DNA of 39,778 nt from Saccoglossus kowalevskii (GCF_000003605.2 NW_003137827.1:189610-229387); one strand, 5' to 3'; counted from the first letter of the stretch, positions 1 through 12,270 are shown. The notes: generated from the sequence alone by a model not told the origin. Program-made: numbers and translations.

Positions 1-1385
1 CTGGGAAATATATCTAAGGAGACTGCCAGTGCTATAGTACAGCAGCAGAGCCCTAAAAGGTGAATTCAACATAACTACAAGTTTGATATTACAGCTAGAT
101 GAATCTACATGAGGGTATAAAGACTATCACTATATATTTCTACAGTAGCACCAATACTTGTGACAGATACACAGACAGAAAGTAGTAAACTTAAAGGAAA
201 AAAAAAACGAAAATCATAATGAATTATGATCATTTTCCATTGTCAACGAACTAGGTTTGGGTAACTGGTGATCTCACAGTTTACCTTATTTAGAGACGTC
301 CATCCACCATCTGTCCTTAGCCCTGTTACAGTAACGGTTTAGTACTTTATAGGGGAATAATGTATTCTTGGTTTATCTGTATCAAATGTGATAAAACAAA
401 TTAACCATGGAGCCTTTTTTAAATTTGGTTTTTTTTTGAAAAGGAATGGGTGCTTAAATGTATTTCACCCTAGGTAACGAAATCACGATGTGTGATTGGA
501 TATGGGCACTAAGTCGATCATAACTAAATCGGTGCACAGTGATTGGATTTATCCTGTCCCCTCCCAACCTCTCCAAAAAAACTACACTTGTCAAGGGTTT
601 TTCTAGAAAAAAAATTGCAAGAGAGGGGGGGGGCACTGCAATCCAGCGGAGCCAGAAAGTGGGGGAGATACGGTTCTCCCTACCAGGGTATGGAGTTTTT
701 GATAATTCCAAGTTAAAATCGAGCATTGTATGACTTCCTTGGGGCCAAAATGCTATCAGGCAGGTCACAGTTGAGGACTGTTGCTACATGTGATCCCTGG
801 TCAATCAGAATTTTATAGTTGCCCGATAATCTACTCCCCAGGGTAAGGGAGTGCATGGCCATGGCATGAGGGCGCTGCGCCCCTTGTTTAAAAAAAATCC
901 CTGCTTGTGATGCACATCTTGTAATTATCCACAGCGCATGTGTGAAATTTACTCATCTCATCTCGTGCAAATACCTGTACTGTACTGTAGCCATTGACTT
1001 GTCTCATAAATTAAAAAGATTAAATAATTAATAATTTGACAACAGCCCTAAGTACCTAGTATGATGCTATTGGCACCATGGCTGACGATGTGTTAACGTT
1101 AATTACATGTATTTTTTTATCAGATTGCTGGAAGTGAGAGGTCGACTGTATGAGTTGCTGACGCACTGCATTCCACCTGAGGTGATCATGAAAGGACTGT
1201 TAGCAGAGTTGGTCACCAATTGTGACGGTCAATTAAAGGCTGAAGTTACACAGATGGCCGCTTTTTATGAACATCGTTTACAATTGGGATCAAAGTCAAT
1301 TTATCATCTAGAAGCGTTTGTTGCCAAGTTCATGAGTATTTATAAACGATTTCTTGAAGATGGAATGGCCGCCATGGATTTCTGA
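1..1385 (+). CDS. RFC3: Replication factor C subunit 3 (C-terminal two exons, partial)
   Basis: RFC3 is a subunit of the clamp loader that opens PCNA and places it on primer-template DNA in the nucleus. Only its C-terminal end is present. Exon 1-59 runs in from outside the window and reads LGNISKETASAIVQQQSPKR up to a GT donor. Exon 1124-1385 follows a polypyrimidine-CAG acceptor. The split arginine codon (ag|a) restores the frame, giving 106 residues to the TGA at 1383-1385. The C-terminal exon carries the RFC3 collar-domain signatures LLEVRGRLYELLTHCIPPE, NCDGQLK, MAAFYEHRLQLGS and YHLEAFVAKFM, which match vertebrate RFC3 almost residue for residue. The ATG at 1107 lies upstream of the acceptor and is not the start. 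The upstream AAA+ ATPase exons lie before base 1. The family assignment is very secure. Confidence 0.96.
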
Positions 1386-1522
1386 GAAATGTTTTGCTTT
1401 TTCATGTTTTGTCCCGTCATTGAAGAAAACCTAACAATGGATTCCTAACACTTCTGTTCTTATGTGACATTCTTTGTATTTATACATCATATTAATGTAC
1501 TAAGGCTAGTTTGCTTATGGAA

Positions 1523-1528
1523 AATAAA
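1523..1528 (+). terminator. Poly(A) signal of RFC3
   Basis: AATAAA lies 138 bases after the RFC3 stop codon, in AT-rich sequence with no other gene on this strand. It is the first canonical signal downstream, so a short 3' UTR is likely. Confidence 0.7.
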
Positions 1529-1998
1529 CCACTTAGTGTGAAAGCAAATGTGCATTTTATTTGTAAAATAGGATTTCACCTCGAACTAGATACACTTTTG
1601 CATCAATTGACCACTTTAGTAGAATGGATCTCCAGGGGAAAGTTTTTCTAAAAGTTGTCTAGAGGGCACATGCATGTGTTGTTTGTATGGAAGTTGGATT
1701 AACTTGAAAATGCCTTTCAAATTAATATCTGTAAATTTATATAGCAGACAATCATAAACTAGGAAATATGTCTGCTTAAATTAACTCCAATAAATTTTTT
1801 TTCCCATTCAGTTTTTCAGTCACTCTTGAGTCAATGTTAATTACCCTTCTTGATACACCCATGGATCTAATCAGATCTTGTATACCCACTCAATTCTTAG
1901 ATTGGTAAAAGGTAGACGTGTCAATGTATTACCTGACTGATGCGCTTTATACGTCAATTTGTGTTGCAAGTTTTCGAAAATTACTATTTAAGTTAAAT

Positions 1999-2028
1999 TT
2001 TATTGGGGGGTAAACAGTAAATTTTATT
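1999..2028 (-). terminator. Candidate poly(A) signals of DELE1
   Basis: Two minus-strand AATAAA hexamers (positions 2023-2028 and 1999-2004) lie roughly 1 kb past the DELE1 stop codon. They would give a 3' UTR of about 1 kb. The assignment rests only on position and motif. Confidence 0.35.
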
Positions 2029-2991
2029 AGGTGTACACAACACATGACAATATCCATATTTTCACGACTGCTGTTCATTTCAATTCAAGCACGCATGAAA
2101 TAATCAACTCGTACTAAGAAAAGAAGTTTATGCAAAGTGCAGTTTAATACAAAATTGACAAAAGTTGTACAAAAGTTTAGCACACCCACTGGTGTAAGGC
2201 ATGCATACATACATGTATATTATTTATACCCATTAATAAGTTAAAATAATCTCCATTTTGTATCCTGCATTCGGTGAGCAAACCTGGATAATATCCAGTG
2301 ACCCTGTATTGAACATTATTGGCCAGTTGCAAATTACGCGACACTATTCTAATGTTTGTGTTGTAGGAAGAACAAAAGATAATTTGTACATGTTAAGATT
2401 ATATCACTAAGGCATTTGACTACTGAAATTAGAGTAGTCAGTTACCATTAAAACTTGTCTCCATATTTCCTAGACTTTTACCATACGGTATGGATAACCA
2501 ACTACTTTTCAGACAAAAAAAAAAAGTGTTAAACACCAATGAAAATGGTGATTTTTGAACCACTTACCGGTACTATTGGTTCTTATGGCAAAATAGTTTC
2601 CTTATATCTTAAAAATTTGTGCAGTTATCAGATATGATGGATGTCCTGAATTGTTAGAAAATTCAGATAAGTTTTAGGTGTACAACAACTGGAGAGATCT
2701 TTAAATGAAGTAACATAATCACTATCTATCCGGCTTCAGTGTATTTCACTGAATATGATAAGGAGTCAAACTCGTCCTATACAAAACATACAAAAATGGT
2801 GGTCATCATTATTCCCAATTGTTCAAAAACATTAATTGACAAAGTCAAGCATACCCTTGCATATAAATGCCAACGTGTCTTTGTAGCTTATTAATAAAAG
2901 ACATGGTTGTCAATCTGCATTCTCTTTATATACATATATATACTTCATATAGCACCAATTACAAACGGATTGTAGCAATATCCGCAATTAT

Positions 2992-5900
2992 TCAAGACCC
3001 ACTCTGTATGATACTGCTGAAACCGAAATGCCCTGTATGTAAATTATTGTTGGTGTTTGATATTCCAAGTCCAAATTGTGATAGCCAATCGTTGCCATCA
3101 AAGTCAATGCTTATCCCGTACATGTCATCCTGGCTTCCCTTTATATCGGCTTCACACACCGGGTAGTCTTCAAACTGGAACAGGCTTGGTAAACACAAGT
3201 TGAGAACCGATTGAGATTGTTTACGCATTCCTAAAATCTCTTGTTTGTTGTTATTTGGAGTCTCTGCTAGACTTGTCAATGCAGGTGACGATACAGACGC
3301 ATGTAACGATTTGGGCTTTGAGATTGGTTTCGTGTTTTCAAAATTTGGCACACTGTGTTGCGATGGCAATGGTTTATTCACTGCTGACTCCAGTAAAGCT
3401 GAGGAAATGTAATTAAAAAAAAAAAGAGCAAATTGAAATTCCAGACACAACTGTCATCGATGAGAAAGTACGGTAGGTATAACATCAACATAAACATTGC
3501 TGATGGCCAGGGCTCCTGGTCATAGCAATACTTTATAATCACAGTATATCGTAAGTGAATTGTTTGAAGATACAACTGTGTTTCAAGCAATGTTGCTTTC
3601 AGGGAGCCAGTAGATTGTTATCAGTTTTATGGGAAACATAGCTTGCAACACAATCGCTGATGATATTGGTGGTAAGGTGCACCAAACTAATTCATGATCA
3701 CAGTTAAGTATGACAATTTTTTGAATTTACGAGCTTGCCTGTTATGGGTTTTATCAATGCATATGCATATCAGTATAGATACATTCATCGTTTTATATGT
3801 ACCTCCACTACATGCATGCACAGTTCTGACAACATTGAAACCTGTTAGACTTCTTTTTATGATATTATCTGTTACGATATACTACATGTACGTAGTAACA
3901 TTACAACAAATTACTGTACAAAAATGGTTTTAAATCAACTGAACTGAATTATGTCAACTGCAACATAAGAAATGGTACTAACCTATTTTCTCATCCTTTT
4001 CTATTCTTGCAATACCTTGAGCTGCCAGCTGTGAGCCTGACTCACTGGCTAATTTATACAGGTCCTTTGCATATGATTTGTCTATGGGAAGACCTGGTAA
4101 TACAATAAATAATAGATGTCGAGTTTGCTTTATTAAGGATTAGACATGTGAAGATAACTGTAAAATAGTTAATAGTTAATAGCCATATCAACCAGCAGAG
4201 GTCAAAGGTCGTGCTCATAACATGAAGCATTTCCTGCAACAATGTCAAACACACAAAATACAAATGACGACTCCACTGATGATTGAAAAATAATGTGATG
4301 AACAAACATTTCTAGAAATAGTAAAGCAAGTGGCATAAGAAACATTTTTTTCTAGTGTCTCCAACATACAATGTTTATGTAAGTTGCCCGTCCTTATTTA
4401 TTATTGTACCCTTGGTCTGATCAACACTTACCGCCTAGCCCCATTTCATAGAAGACAGCCAAGTTATACTGTGCACCAGCATGGCCTTGGTGAGCTGCCT
4501 TGGCGTAGAGATCAGCGGCTTTTGCTGTATTTTTACCATTACCCCAGCCTTGTTCGTAGCATATACCAAGGTAATACTGACTTTCAGCATCCTAGAGAAT
4601 TAGAGATGATTTTATGAACTGTCAAGCATTTTTAAAATAGTGATCTTTAAAACACCAAAGCCATTGACGAATTTCATTTAAAGAAATCAATATATTTAAA
4701 TATGCATTGAACAAGTCACATGGGAACCGTCTTGAACATGATGCGATATTGAGGACTATTGCGCTTTAATATTAACAACTGACTTCATTGTAGCGCCATA
4801 GTGAATATTATAATACACTACATCCAGCTTATGTAATGTAATGGGGCAATCTATGTTCAAATTAAGTTACACATTTTATGCTATTACATGAGCAAGAAAA
4901 CCAGCCAGAAGTTTTTTTGAAAATGTATTCTCTGGCCTTTTTCAGACAACAGCATACAGCTATAAGTATGTACATGACCACTATACCACCAGGCATCTAA
5001 TCCACTATTACAGTATCTCTGTCTATTAATATTACACCATGCTGGCCATGGCTAATGAAATTTCATGTGAAAAAAACGATAATTACAGGGATCCTGCAGG
5101 GTTTTCAAAACATTACATTTTGTGAAATCCTTACCTCACTGGCAGCGGCACCTTGAAATAGTTCAAAGGCTTTCTCCAGATTCCTATGTGGTGCTTCAGT
5201 GTAATACACACCAAGGTAGGACTGCGCCTGTATTTAAAAACAGGTTATGTGAAACTATTGGTGATAATGATATGTTTAATGTTAATTAAATCATGTCATG
5301 TGATGATTATGGCATATAAACCATTAGTGTGATGTGGGAGTGGTTTATGTGCTGTAATCATCAAATGATTCAACTAATACAGTTGTATGTATGACATCTA
5401 CCGCAAATTCGTACAATTTCAACAAATCGAGTTGCTTATAGTCAATTTGTTGCATATTTTAAACCGTTCAATTTTCACTCTAGTAATTCACACTATTTGG
5501 GCATTTTATGGCATGAAATGAAGATACAGTCTCTGCAATTTTCAATGACTCTTCAATTTGTCTCTTGCGAAAGTTAAAAAGTTTAAAGTACAGGTAATCA
5601 GTGTTGACATTAGTTTGATCTCATTGCCATGCCATAGCAAGGTTACAAAATATAACCGCAGAAATTCTAGAACACTCATTGACCAATTCAAGACAGCCAT
5701 GGTACAAGTACTAATCGGGTCACCATACTAAGACATGAATCTGGACTGACAATAATAAATTATGTGGAAACACACTGATTTCCTGAGCAGAAACTTTTGT
5801 TACATTTTAAAAGATAGTTATAATGTTTTTAAAGCAAAACGCTTACCACTTACATTGCCTAGAACTCCTAACCCAACCTTTTTCAAGGATCTGGGTACTA

Positions 5901-8900
5901 GTGAACTAAACCCGGAATTATTCGATGACTAATTACACCACCAATAATTACACTGTGGTGTGAGTAAGAATTTTGCAGTAGAGTCAAAGCATATATACAA
6001 GGCAGAATTTGATACATCGAGAAAAACCTGACAACAAACAAGCTGCTCCCTGATTGGACCGACTGTTAGGTGTTACGGTTGGATAGCCAATCAGGCACAA
6101 TCTTGTAAGGATCATTGCTTGTATTTCCATTACAGGGAGAGTTCAATATCATCAAGGGAGGGTGTAGCTGCCATAAAACAGTGTGTAACTTACTGCGGTA
6201 TTTCAGTCTTACCTGTAATAGTCCTTGTTCAGCTGCATTTTCCATCAGGTCTATTGCTTTCTGGGTGTCCTTCTTCAAACCAGCTAGACCCATCAAGTGA
6301 AAGACAGCTAGATTGTAAAGTGCCATAGGATGTCCCTTATCAGCTGCCTGCTTATAGTATTCAGCAGCCTGCAAGGCATGGATGTATTGTAACTTAAGAT
6401 GTCCATATCAAAGATGTGGAACCCACATGCACCCTCAGCAAAGCAGTATAAGACAATATTCATGGGAATTAATTCCTTTTAATTATCTTGTGAATAATTA
6501 ATTCACAATATTAATTATGAATTGATCTCCTAACTTTGACAAATGCTATACTGAGCAAAAATGAACTTTGCAGTACCAAATAAACCCACATGAGTTCAAA
6601 TGTTAAAATATTCATACAACTGACGGCGTAGAAAGTCTGTGTAGTTGGATACAATGAAAATTTCCCCCCAAAATATTTGATAATTATTTTTTTAAATTTT
6701 GAACCCCAAATAAGCGCCCATCACCCGTGAAATCCCCAGGGCGAATTTACGACAGAATCCGGTATTATATAAAGAAAGTATTGTTATGGACATCTCGCGC
6801 AGATTGTCGATGTTTTATACTGTTTGTAGTTTGCATATGAAAGTGGTTGTTGATGCCCCTCCTATTATTCGACGTCGTTGACAATGTGATAACAATGCCA
6901 CTCGCACTGTGCACATTTTAGCACTAGATCTAGTGCCATTTTAGCGCTAGATCTAGTGCCATTTTAGCGCTAGATCTAGTGCCATTTTAGCACTAGATCT
7001 AGTGGCATTTTAGCACTAGATCTAGTGCCATTTTAGCACTAGATCTAGTGCCATTTTAGCGCTAGATCTAGTGCCATTTTAGCGCTAGATCTAGTGCCAT
7101 TTTAGCGCTAGATCTAGTGCCATTTTAGCACTAGATCTAGTGGCATTTTAGCACTAGATCTAGTGCCATTTTAGCACTAGATCTAGTACTTTTTCGGATT
7201 AGTGCTACTAGCACTAGCCACTCGCACTACGCCCATTTCGACACATTTACATACATGTGACCAGAGGTAAATTTCAACACAGTAAAAGTACATTTCATTT
7301 TATTACCTTTGCAAGACTTTGACTAACACCCATTCCCTGTTCATAACATATACCAAGATTATACATTGCTTTACCATGTCCCATATCACTGGCTTGTCGG
7401 AATTCTTCAGCGGCTTTAACAAAATTTCTTTTCTCCACGTAATTTAAACCCACTGCATTCAGGACAGTTCCTGTACTCTCATCGGCTAACGATTCAAACT
7501 TACTTCTAACTTCCAATAAAAGTTGTTCTGGCTGGAAAAAACAACGGAAATGTCTAGTTAGACAAGATCATCAATCTCCTGATGCCTCTAAAAATAGTCA
7601 TAAATATTCTTGACAATTTCAATCAGCCCAAAGCAATTAAAGTTTTTAGCGTTTTCAGAATATCAAAGTTCAAGCCTTGGATTGTTCAAAGATAATAATT
7701 TTAGAATCTAAATAATTAATTATTAATATTCATAGGAATATCAGAATTACAAAACTTAAAAAACTTCTTTTATAAACATATTTATAGTAATTAATAATGT
7801 TCACCAATTCTGCAATTAGTCAATTCAACATTGGTGTCAACTGTTAGCTGAATTTTTAACTTATTTTGGTCGGTGCATTGTCCCAGAGCATCTATGTACC
7901 AAGTTTCATCAAAATCCAATGAGTGATTCTTTAGGTATCTGTGGAACAGGAGGACACACACACACATACATATTGCCATATGTGTTGCGTGACTCCATTG
8001 AATTAACTTTCAAAAATCAGGATAAAAAGCTTCTAGTTTAGAAAAAAGGTTGGTAACAGTACTGGCTTATCATTATGAAATGCATCATACCACAGGATGT
8101 ACTTACTGTCTGCTCGGTTGAATCTTGTTGTTTTGTACCTTCAGTTACGACTGACATCCGAGTTGTAGCGAGGCGATCTTTGAATGTTCTTGGCATTGCC
8201 AGCGCAAACCTACCCAGCGCACGCTGAAATCTTGTTTTGTCATCATCCGTAACCCAGTCGATTCTGCCGATATTCCTACATAGATGCAAACCCACAGCGA
8301 TTGCAGTGCCCTGGAATTAAGTCAAAATACATGTACAGGATAATGAAATAGTCAGTTCATAAAGGCCACTTTCATGATTATGCCCATTAATAACACTGTA
8401 ACAGGGCAAATATTTTTAAGTGTGCTGTTCAAAAATTATCTATTTTTCATTGCCATTTTGGGTTGTTATCATTCATTGTATTATTTTAACAAGCAGGCTA
8501 TCTCAAGGACACACTGAAAATGATTCACGCAGGCATAAACCTCCACTACACATGTTGGCTGATACGATCAAAATATGCGTACTGTACTCATTACATGCAT
8601 ACCCTGTGATATTCTCTAATATACCTTATACCGTACTTATCTGGGTAAGAGCCCATGCCTGGACAAACGCCCACCCCCTACTTTTGACACAATAAAGAAG
8701 TTGAGGTCATATCCGTGCACACGCCCAGGGGGGTCTTTTACTACACAAAACAAAAAAACTATTTTCCATTCGTTGACTGTGGTTGTATTAACAGTTAGTT
8801 GACTTTTTTGAAGTCTGTCGTGATACTTCTCTTTTTGAAATATGCCGTGGCCCTAAAAAGGGCCGGCCGTTTTGTTCGTGCTTCCTTAGAAACGATTCAA

Positions 8901-11900
8901 GCAAATCGTATAAGGAGAGCCGCTAAGCAAGTGTCGTACTCGTTCGGCTTTAGCATCGTCGACAATGAAAACAATGTTGCAATATTGTAGCAACCCGTAC
9001 CTGGGAGAATGGTTGAAATCACGTTATTTTGGCTTTATAAATATTTTGTAGCAGCTTGCGAATCCATAACTTGGGCCAGCAATTTTGCAATGTCACGCCG
9101 AAGACTGCCAACTTTTTTACCATCTTTTATCACCGCTATTGCATTTCTGTCATGAAAACTATTCTTCTGTCTTTGGATAAAAAAAACACTTTGTATTTCA
9201 AGTCCCCTGCGATATCCATATAGTGAGACATTCCTACCGACGGAACTTGCTGAATGATAACTTTCACCGTGATTAATAAGCGTCGAGTCTGATAAGAAAG
9301 CAATGTCACGATTTGACCTTTATGATGAAATACTAGTAGTGATGTTATTCTTAGCCAATCAGTAAAGCAGATGCATAAAGGTCAAAGATGATTGCTAGAC
9401 TGTAAACAAAAGCATCGTGTGCCATCGCAGCAGAGCGACCCCATTTTTCTTGTCTCTTTATTATGATTAGACATGAATGAAAAATGCCAAGCTGACAGAC
9501 TGCAAATTCCGTGGATTAAAAGTGCTAAGTCCAAATTGTGTTGGACGATATCGACGAACTTCAGGAATAAGTTGTAGGGATTTTGTTCGACGGCTACAGT
9601 CGACTTGGACATTTGTTGCATATTGTTCATTTATTTCCGTTGCACGTTTTCATTTGCCGTTCTATTCCCTGCCGCAGTTCAATCTGCGTGTTGTCAATTT
9701 TCGTGTTTTTTTGCCGGGGATCTCCTGGCAAACGCCCACCCCTTCTTTTTGGCAATTTTCCATGTTCAGGACCCTGGTCTTATACCTGGATAAATACGGT
9801 ACTATGCCTATCAGGACCACACCTAGTTTGAGCCAAACAATTACTGTACTTGCTCTATTATTAGCGCATACACTTAGGTAAACCATAGAGGTGTGTCTAT
9901 GGTCAAAATAAGTGAATTTTTGGTTTGAGTGTGCTTTGATATTTATTTATAAGAATATCAGGTTATGCAGTGATGGCACTTACCCAGCCCATAGCTTCAC
10001 ACACCGTGGACGATCCATGACACGTGGACCAGGAAAACCTCTGCTTAAAACTGTTCCAATCCTCTCTCTGTCTGTTGCCATCTCCACCGCCATGGTCAGA
10101 ACTCACACCGCAATGTATTCTAGAATTTGTAATAAGAAAACACTTCAGTTCATCGTGAGTTAATAATAACAAGCCATGCATGGCACAGTCCCTGTTAGTT
10201 ATCAAATTTAAGATATATAGTTTTGTTTATAGTTATATAGTTGGAACATAAACATGTAAGAAGTATGGATCCAGAAGATGATGCTTGATTGTGATGATTT
10301 TTTAACATTAAAATGACTGACATCTTGTATCTGATCGTCAAACGAGTACTTGTCTATATTGAGGAATATTGCTCTGAAACAGCATTAATTAAAACAAAAT
10401 GGCAACCAGTCGGCCATTTTGAATACATCTATATATCTATAACATGATGTAAAACGAATATATAAAATTTGAATATAATCAGTCAAAGCATATCAGAGAT
10501 ATGGCACTAGAACTGCATTCATTAAAACAAAATGGTCGCCAATCAGCCATTTTAAATTGGATCTGAAAAATAAAATGATATGCATCAGGGTTCCATAATG
10601 TATGTACCAAGTTTAAACAAAATCCATCTATAAATGCTTGATTTTGATGATTTTTTAGCACAAAGATGGCCACCATTCGGCCATCTTGAATCAGATAGTG
10701 AAACAGATGTGCAGATGTATAATATTATGTAGGGTGTATGTGTGAAGTTTGATTGTGATTGGTCCAGGCATGTCTAAGATACAGGTCCACATGCACGGGA
10801 GCATGCATGCACGCACAAAGGTCAAAACATAAGTCCTTGTTTTCGGACTGCGTCAAAGTAGTAATTTAATGTCAAAATTAGATTCTAAAAATATTTATGA
10901 TTTTATTATAGAAAGGAGCGATTCATAAAATTAGTCCCATTTATAGTCTGCACTTTTCTTCAAAAGAGACAAAAATAACCAAATTGACTCAAATTTTGTC
11001 TGTTGGCTCCAAGTAGAAATATTGAAGAATATAAGAAAAAAGTGAAAACAATTTTGGCGAGAAAGTCTGGTGGTGAAAAAGTTAAGGCCCCCTCATCCTG
11101 AACCTTAACCCTAACAATCCAGCCCCTAATGTTATTCAATGTGCCCTTTCGAAATAACTATAATTGACTTGAATATACTATTGAAATAGGGAAGAAGCAC
11201 TGGAGGGGCATGGTTAGGTTTAGAGTTATGAGTGAGGAGGCCTATTAAGGAACTCTTGCCGTATACAGTAGTGACAGATGTATAAAGATAACTGATATAA
11301 AACTACTAAAGATTGTTTACCTTGCTACCTGTCTGTCTGGTGGCACTAACCCATTGTGATAGTGGTAAGAACTTGTCTTATCCTCGTCTTGGTTTTTATT
11401 TTGTTGGGATAGGTTAGTTGTCCGCAATGGTTGATTGTAAGTGAACTGCCTGAAACCTGTTTTACAGTACAAAAATTAAACAGTATATTATTAAAGGTCA
11501 CCTTGAGACACTGACCTATTTATCAGTTGTTGTACTCGTATGACCTTTTGTACACAATCATGAAGGTGACGTCACGGAAATGGGGTCATCAGGGCCGCTG
11601 AAACCCAAAACAAGTACCGTAATACTATGACATTGGAAGTCATAATAAAGTAATTTTAAATGTATGTTACGTGTTTCACTATTTGGGGGGGGGGTGAAAG
11701 ATGTATGATACGATGTGCGATCGTCACGGGGCGAGTAGGAGTGTCTTGTTTGGATTTCTGGTTTGATTTATGCCGGGGATTTATGTATGCATGCCGCGGC
11801 GCCGGCCGGTGTACCTTGCCGACGACGTATGTGGGTTGAATCAAAACTTTACTGTAGCTCTTGGGTTCACTAAACGCTCAGGGGTTGAGTTTATTGTCAT

Positions 11901-12124
11901 CGGTTGTGGTTTACGTTGCATTACGAATCTCCATGGCGGGCGAAACACATCCCCGATCAAAAAAACAACAACTGGCTACTACAACGATACGAAACCAGGA
12001 GATGCGATAAAACAGCCGAAACTAGTGCGGCACTACGCCGCGTCAATTCTGAAAAAACCGAGGCCGAGGACTGTGACTGAAAATATAACTCACCTCTCTG
12101 GACATTATGGACTATCCTCCACAT
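2992..12124 (-). CDS. DELE1: DELE1 (DAP3-binding cell death enhancer 1), complete ten-exon gene
   Basis: DELE1 reports mitochondrial stress: OMA1 cleaves it, and the C-terminal fragment activates the kinase HRI and the integrated stress response (established in mammals). Coding exons in order: 12124-12094, 11456-11321, 10119-9984, 8310-8107, 7531-7307, 6368-6213, 5227-5135, 4591-4432, 4093-3983, 3398-2992. All have AG/GT borders and compatible phases, giving 552 residues (human 515). The N-terminus [15 protein letters not shown] is basic and lacks acidic residues, like a mitochondrial presequence, and shares the MWR start with human DELE1. Residues near 75-112 ([12 protein letters not shown], then [10 protein letters not shown]) match the human WKDAFQW...WGTLAVLAL region. 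SEL1/TPR repeats fill about residues 190-417 (for example [37 protein letters not shown]). The tail holds SSPALTSL, which resembles SSPSLCSL in human. Exon 1 is short and defined by homology and phase only. Confidence 0.9.
4432..7531 (-). other. DELE1: SEL1/TPR repeat block of DELE1 (exons 5-8)
   Basis: Exons 7531-7307, 6368-6213, 5227-5135 and 4591-4432 encode consecutive SEL1-like helical pairs. Three junctions are phase 0 and the last exon ends in phase 1. Each repeat carries the expected small-residue pattern, such as A-x2-Y/F...A-x2-G-x3-A-x-Y-x-L-G-x2-Y. In mammals this is the part that assembles into oligomers and contacts HRI. Phase-0 borders at the edges of repeat units are consistent with growth by exon duplication. 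Confidence 0.85.
6914..7189. repeat. Satellite of twelve 23-bp units, each holding a palindrome
   Basis: Twelve head-to-tail 23-bp units lie in the DELE1 intron between exons 5 and 6. The unit core is GC(A/G)CTAGATCTAGTGC preceded by CATTTTA. The A form is a perfect 16-bp palindrome, GCACTAGATCTAGTGC. The units follow a six-unit order of variants that is repeated once (see findings). The array is flanked by a 12-bp direct repeat GCCACTCGCACT at 6897-6908 and 7217-7228. Confidence 0.95.
7860..7980. repeat. Dispersed repeat with TGTACCAAGTTT box and (CA)n end
   Basis: The stretch contains TGTACCAAGTTTCATCAAA followed by a short ACAC run. The same box occurs at about 10600 and, on the opposite strand (AACTTGGTACAT), at about 17966, 18090 and 25610. 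This indicates a dispersed, SINE-like family. No promoter boxes were verified. Confidence 0.5.
8631..9799. mobile_element. TIR DNA-transposon remnant, 1.17 kb, TA target duplication
   Basis: The left end CCGTACTTATCTGGGTA and the reverse complement of the right end, CCGTATTTATCCAGGTA, match with three differences. TA dinucleotides flank both ends (8629-8630 and 9800-9801). A CAAACGCCCACCCC motif sits near each end in direct orientation. Short ORFs inside (8799-8990, 9477-9881) resemble no transposase I know, so I call it non-autonomous. It lies in the DELE1 intron between exons 3 and 4. Confidence 0.6.
10260..10860. repeat. Degenerate repeat cluster with GGCCATTTTGAA/GGCCATCTTGAA modules
   Basis: Three related segments carry an ACAAAATGG...CGGCCATTTTGAA type module near 10400, 10530 and 10670. 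They are linked by ATGTACCAAGTTTAAACAAA near 10600 and TGATTGGTCCAGGCATGTCT near 10755. The last motif recurs inverted at about 25650. This is an old dispersed repeat family inside the DELE1 intron between exons 2 and 3. Confidence 0.5.
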
Positions 12125-12270
12125 AGTTAAATGTCTACATCGAGCAAAACAGCGAATTTTCAGGGGTTTTCAGAACAACTCACTGCAAAACAACACGCTG
12201 AAGGTACGGTAGTTGATGAGGCAATCCTTCGTCATGTGATTGTGCTATTTTTAACACGCTGTACGTCAAC
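11690..12270. promoter_or_regulatory. CpG-richer promoter region around DELE1 exon 1
   Basis: Base composition shifts here to many CpG dinucleotides (for example CCGCGGCGCCGGCCGG near 11793), unlike the AT-rich surroundings. It encloses the first coding exon of DELE1 at 12094-12124. TCATGTGA, an E-box/M-box-like octamer, lies at 12232-12239, about 110 bases before the DELE1 start codon. A plus-strand ORF (11770-12126) runs through it but shows no family match and is probably a by-product of the composition. Confidence 0.4.

Larger units (their letters stand above)
1386..2991. other. Intergenic/3' UTR space between convergent RFC3 and DELE1
   Basis: RFC3 (+) and DELE1 (-) end tail-to-tail here, about 1.6 kb apart. 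Apart from poly(A) signals on both strands I see no coding exon or recognisable repeat. The sequence is AT-rich and single-copy in appearance. Confidence 0.6.

Noticed and set aside
454-768. Overlapping ORFs on both strands in the RFC3 intron
   Set aside because: No homology and low-complexity G/A tracts. The RFC3 exons 1-59 and 1124-1385 join perfectly without them.
9477-9881. 134-codon ORF inside the 8631-9799 element as a host gene
   Set aside because: It runs out of the element end, lacks splice support and matches no family I recognise.
11098-11230. Interstitial telomere-like sequence (AACCTTAACCCTAACA)
   Set aside because: Only one or two imperfect units; within chance expectation.
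11770-12126. Plus-strand 118-codon ORF over DELE1 exon 1
   Set aside because: No family resemblance. It is antisense to the DELE1 start and lies in CpG-rich sequence where stop codons are rare.
12205-12235. ATF4/CHOP composite element (TGATGAGGCAAT) in the DELE1 promoter
   Set aside because: It has two extra bases compared with the TGATGNAAT consensus, so it is not a real match.
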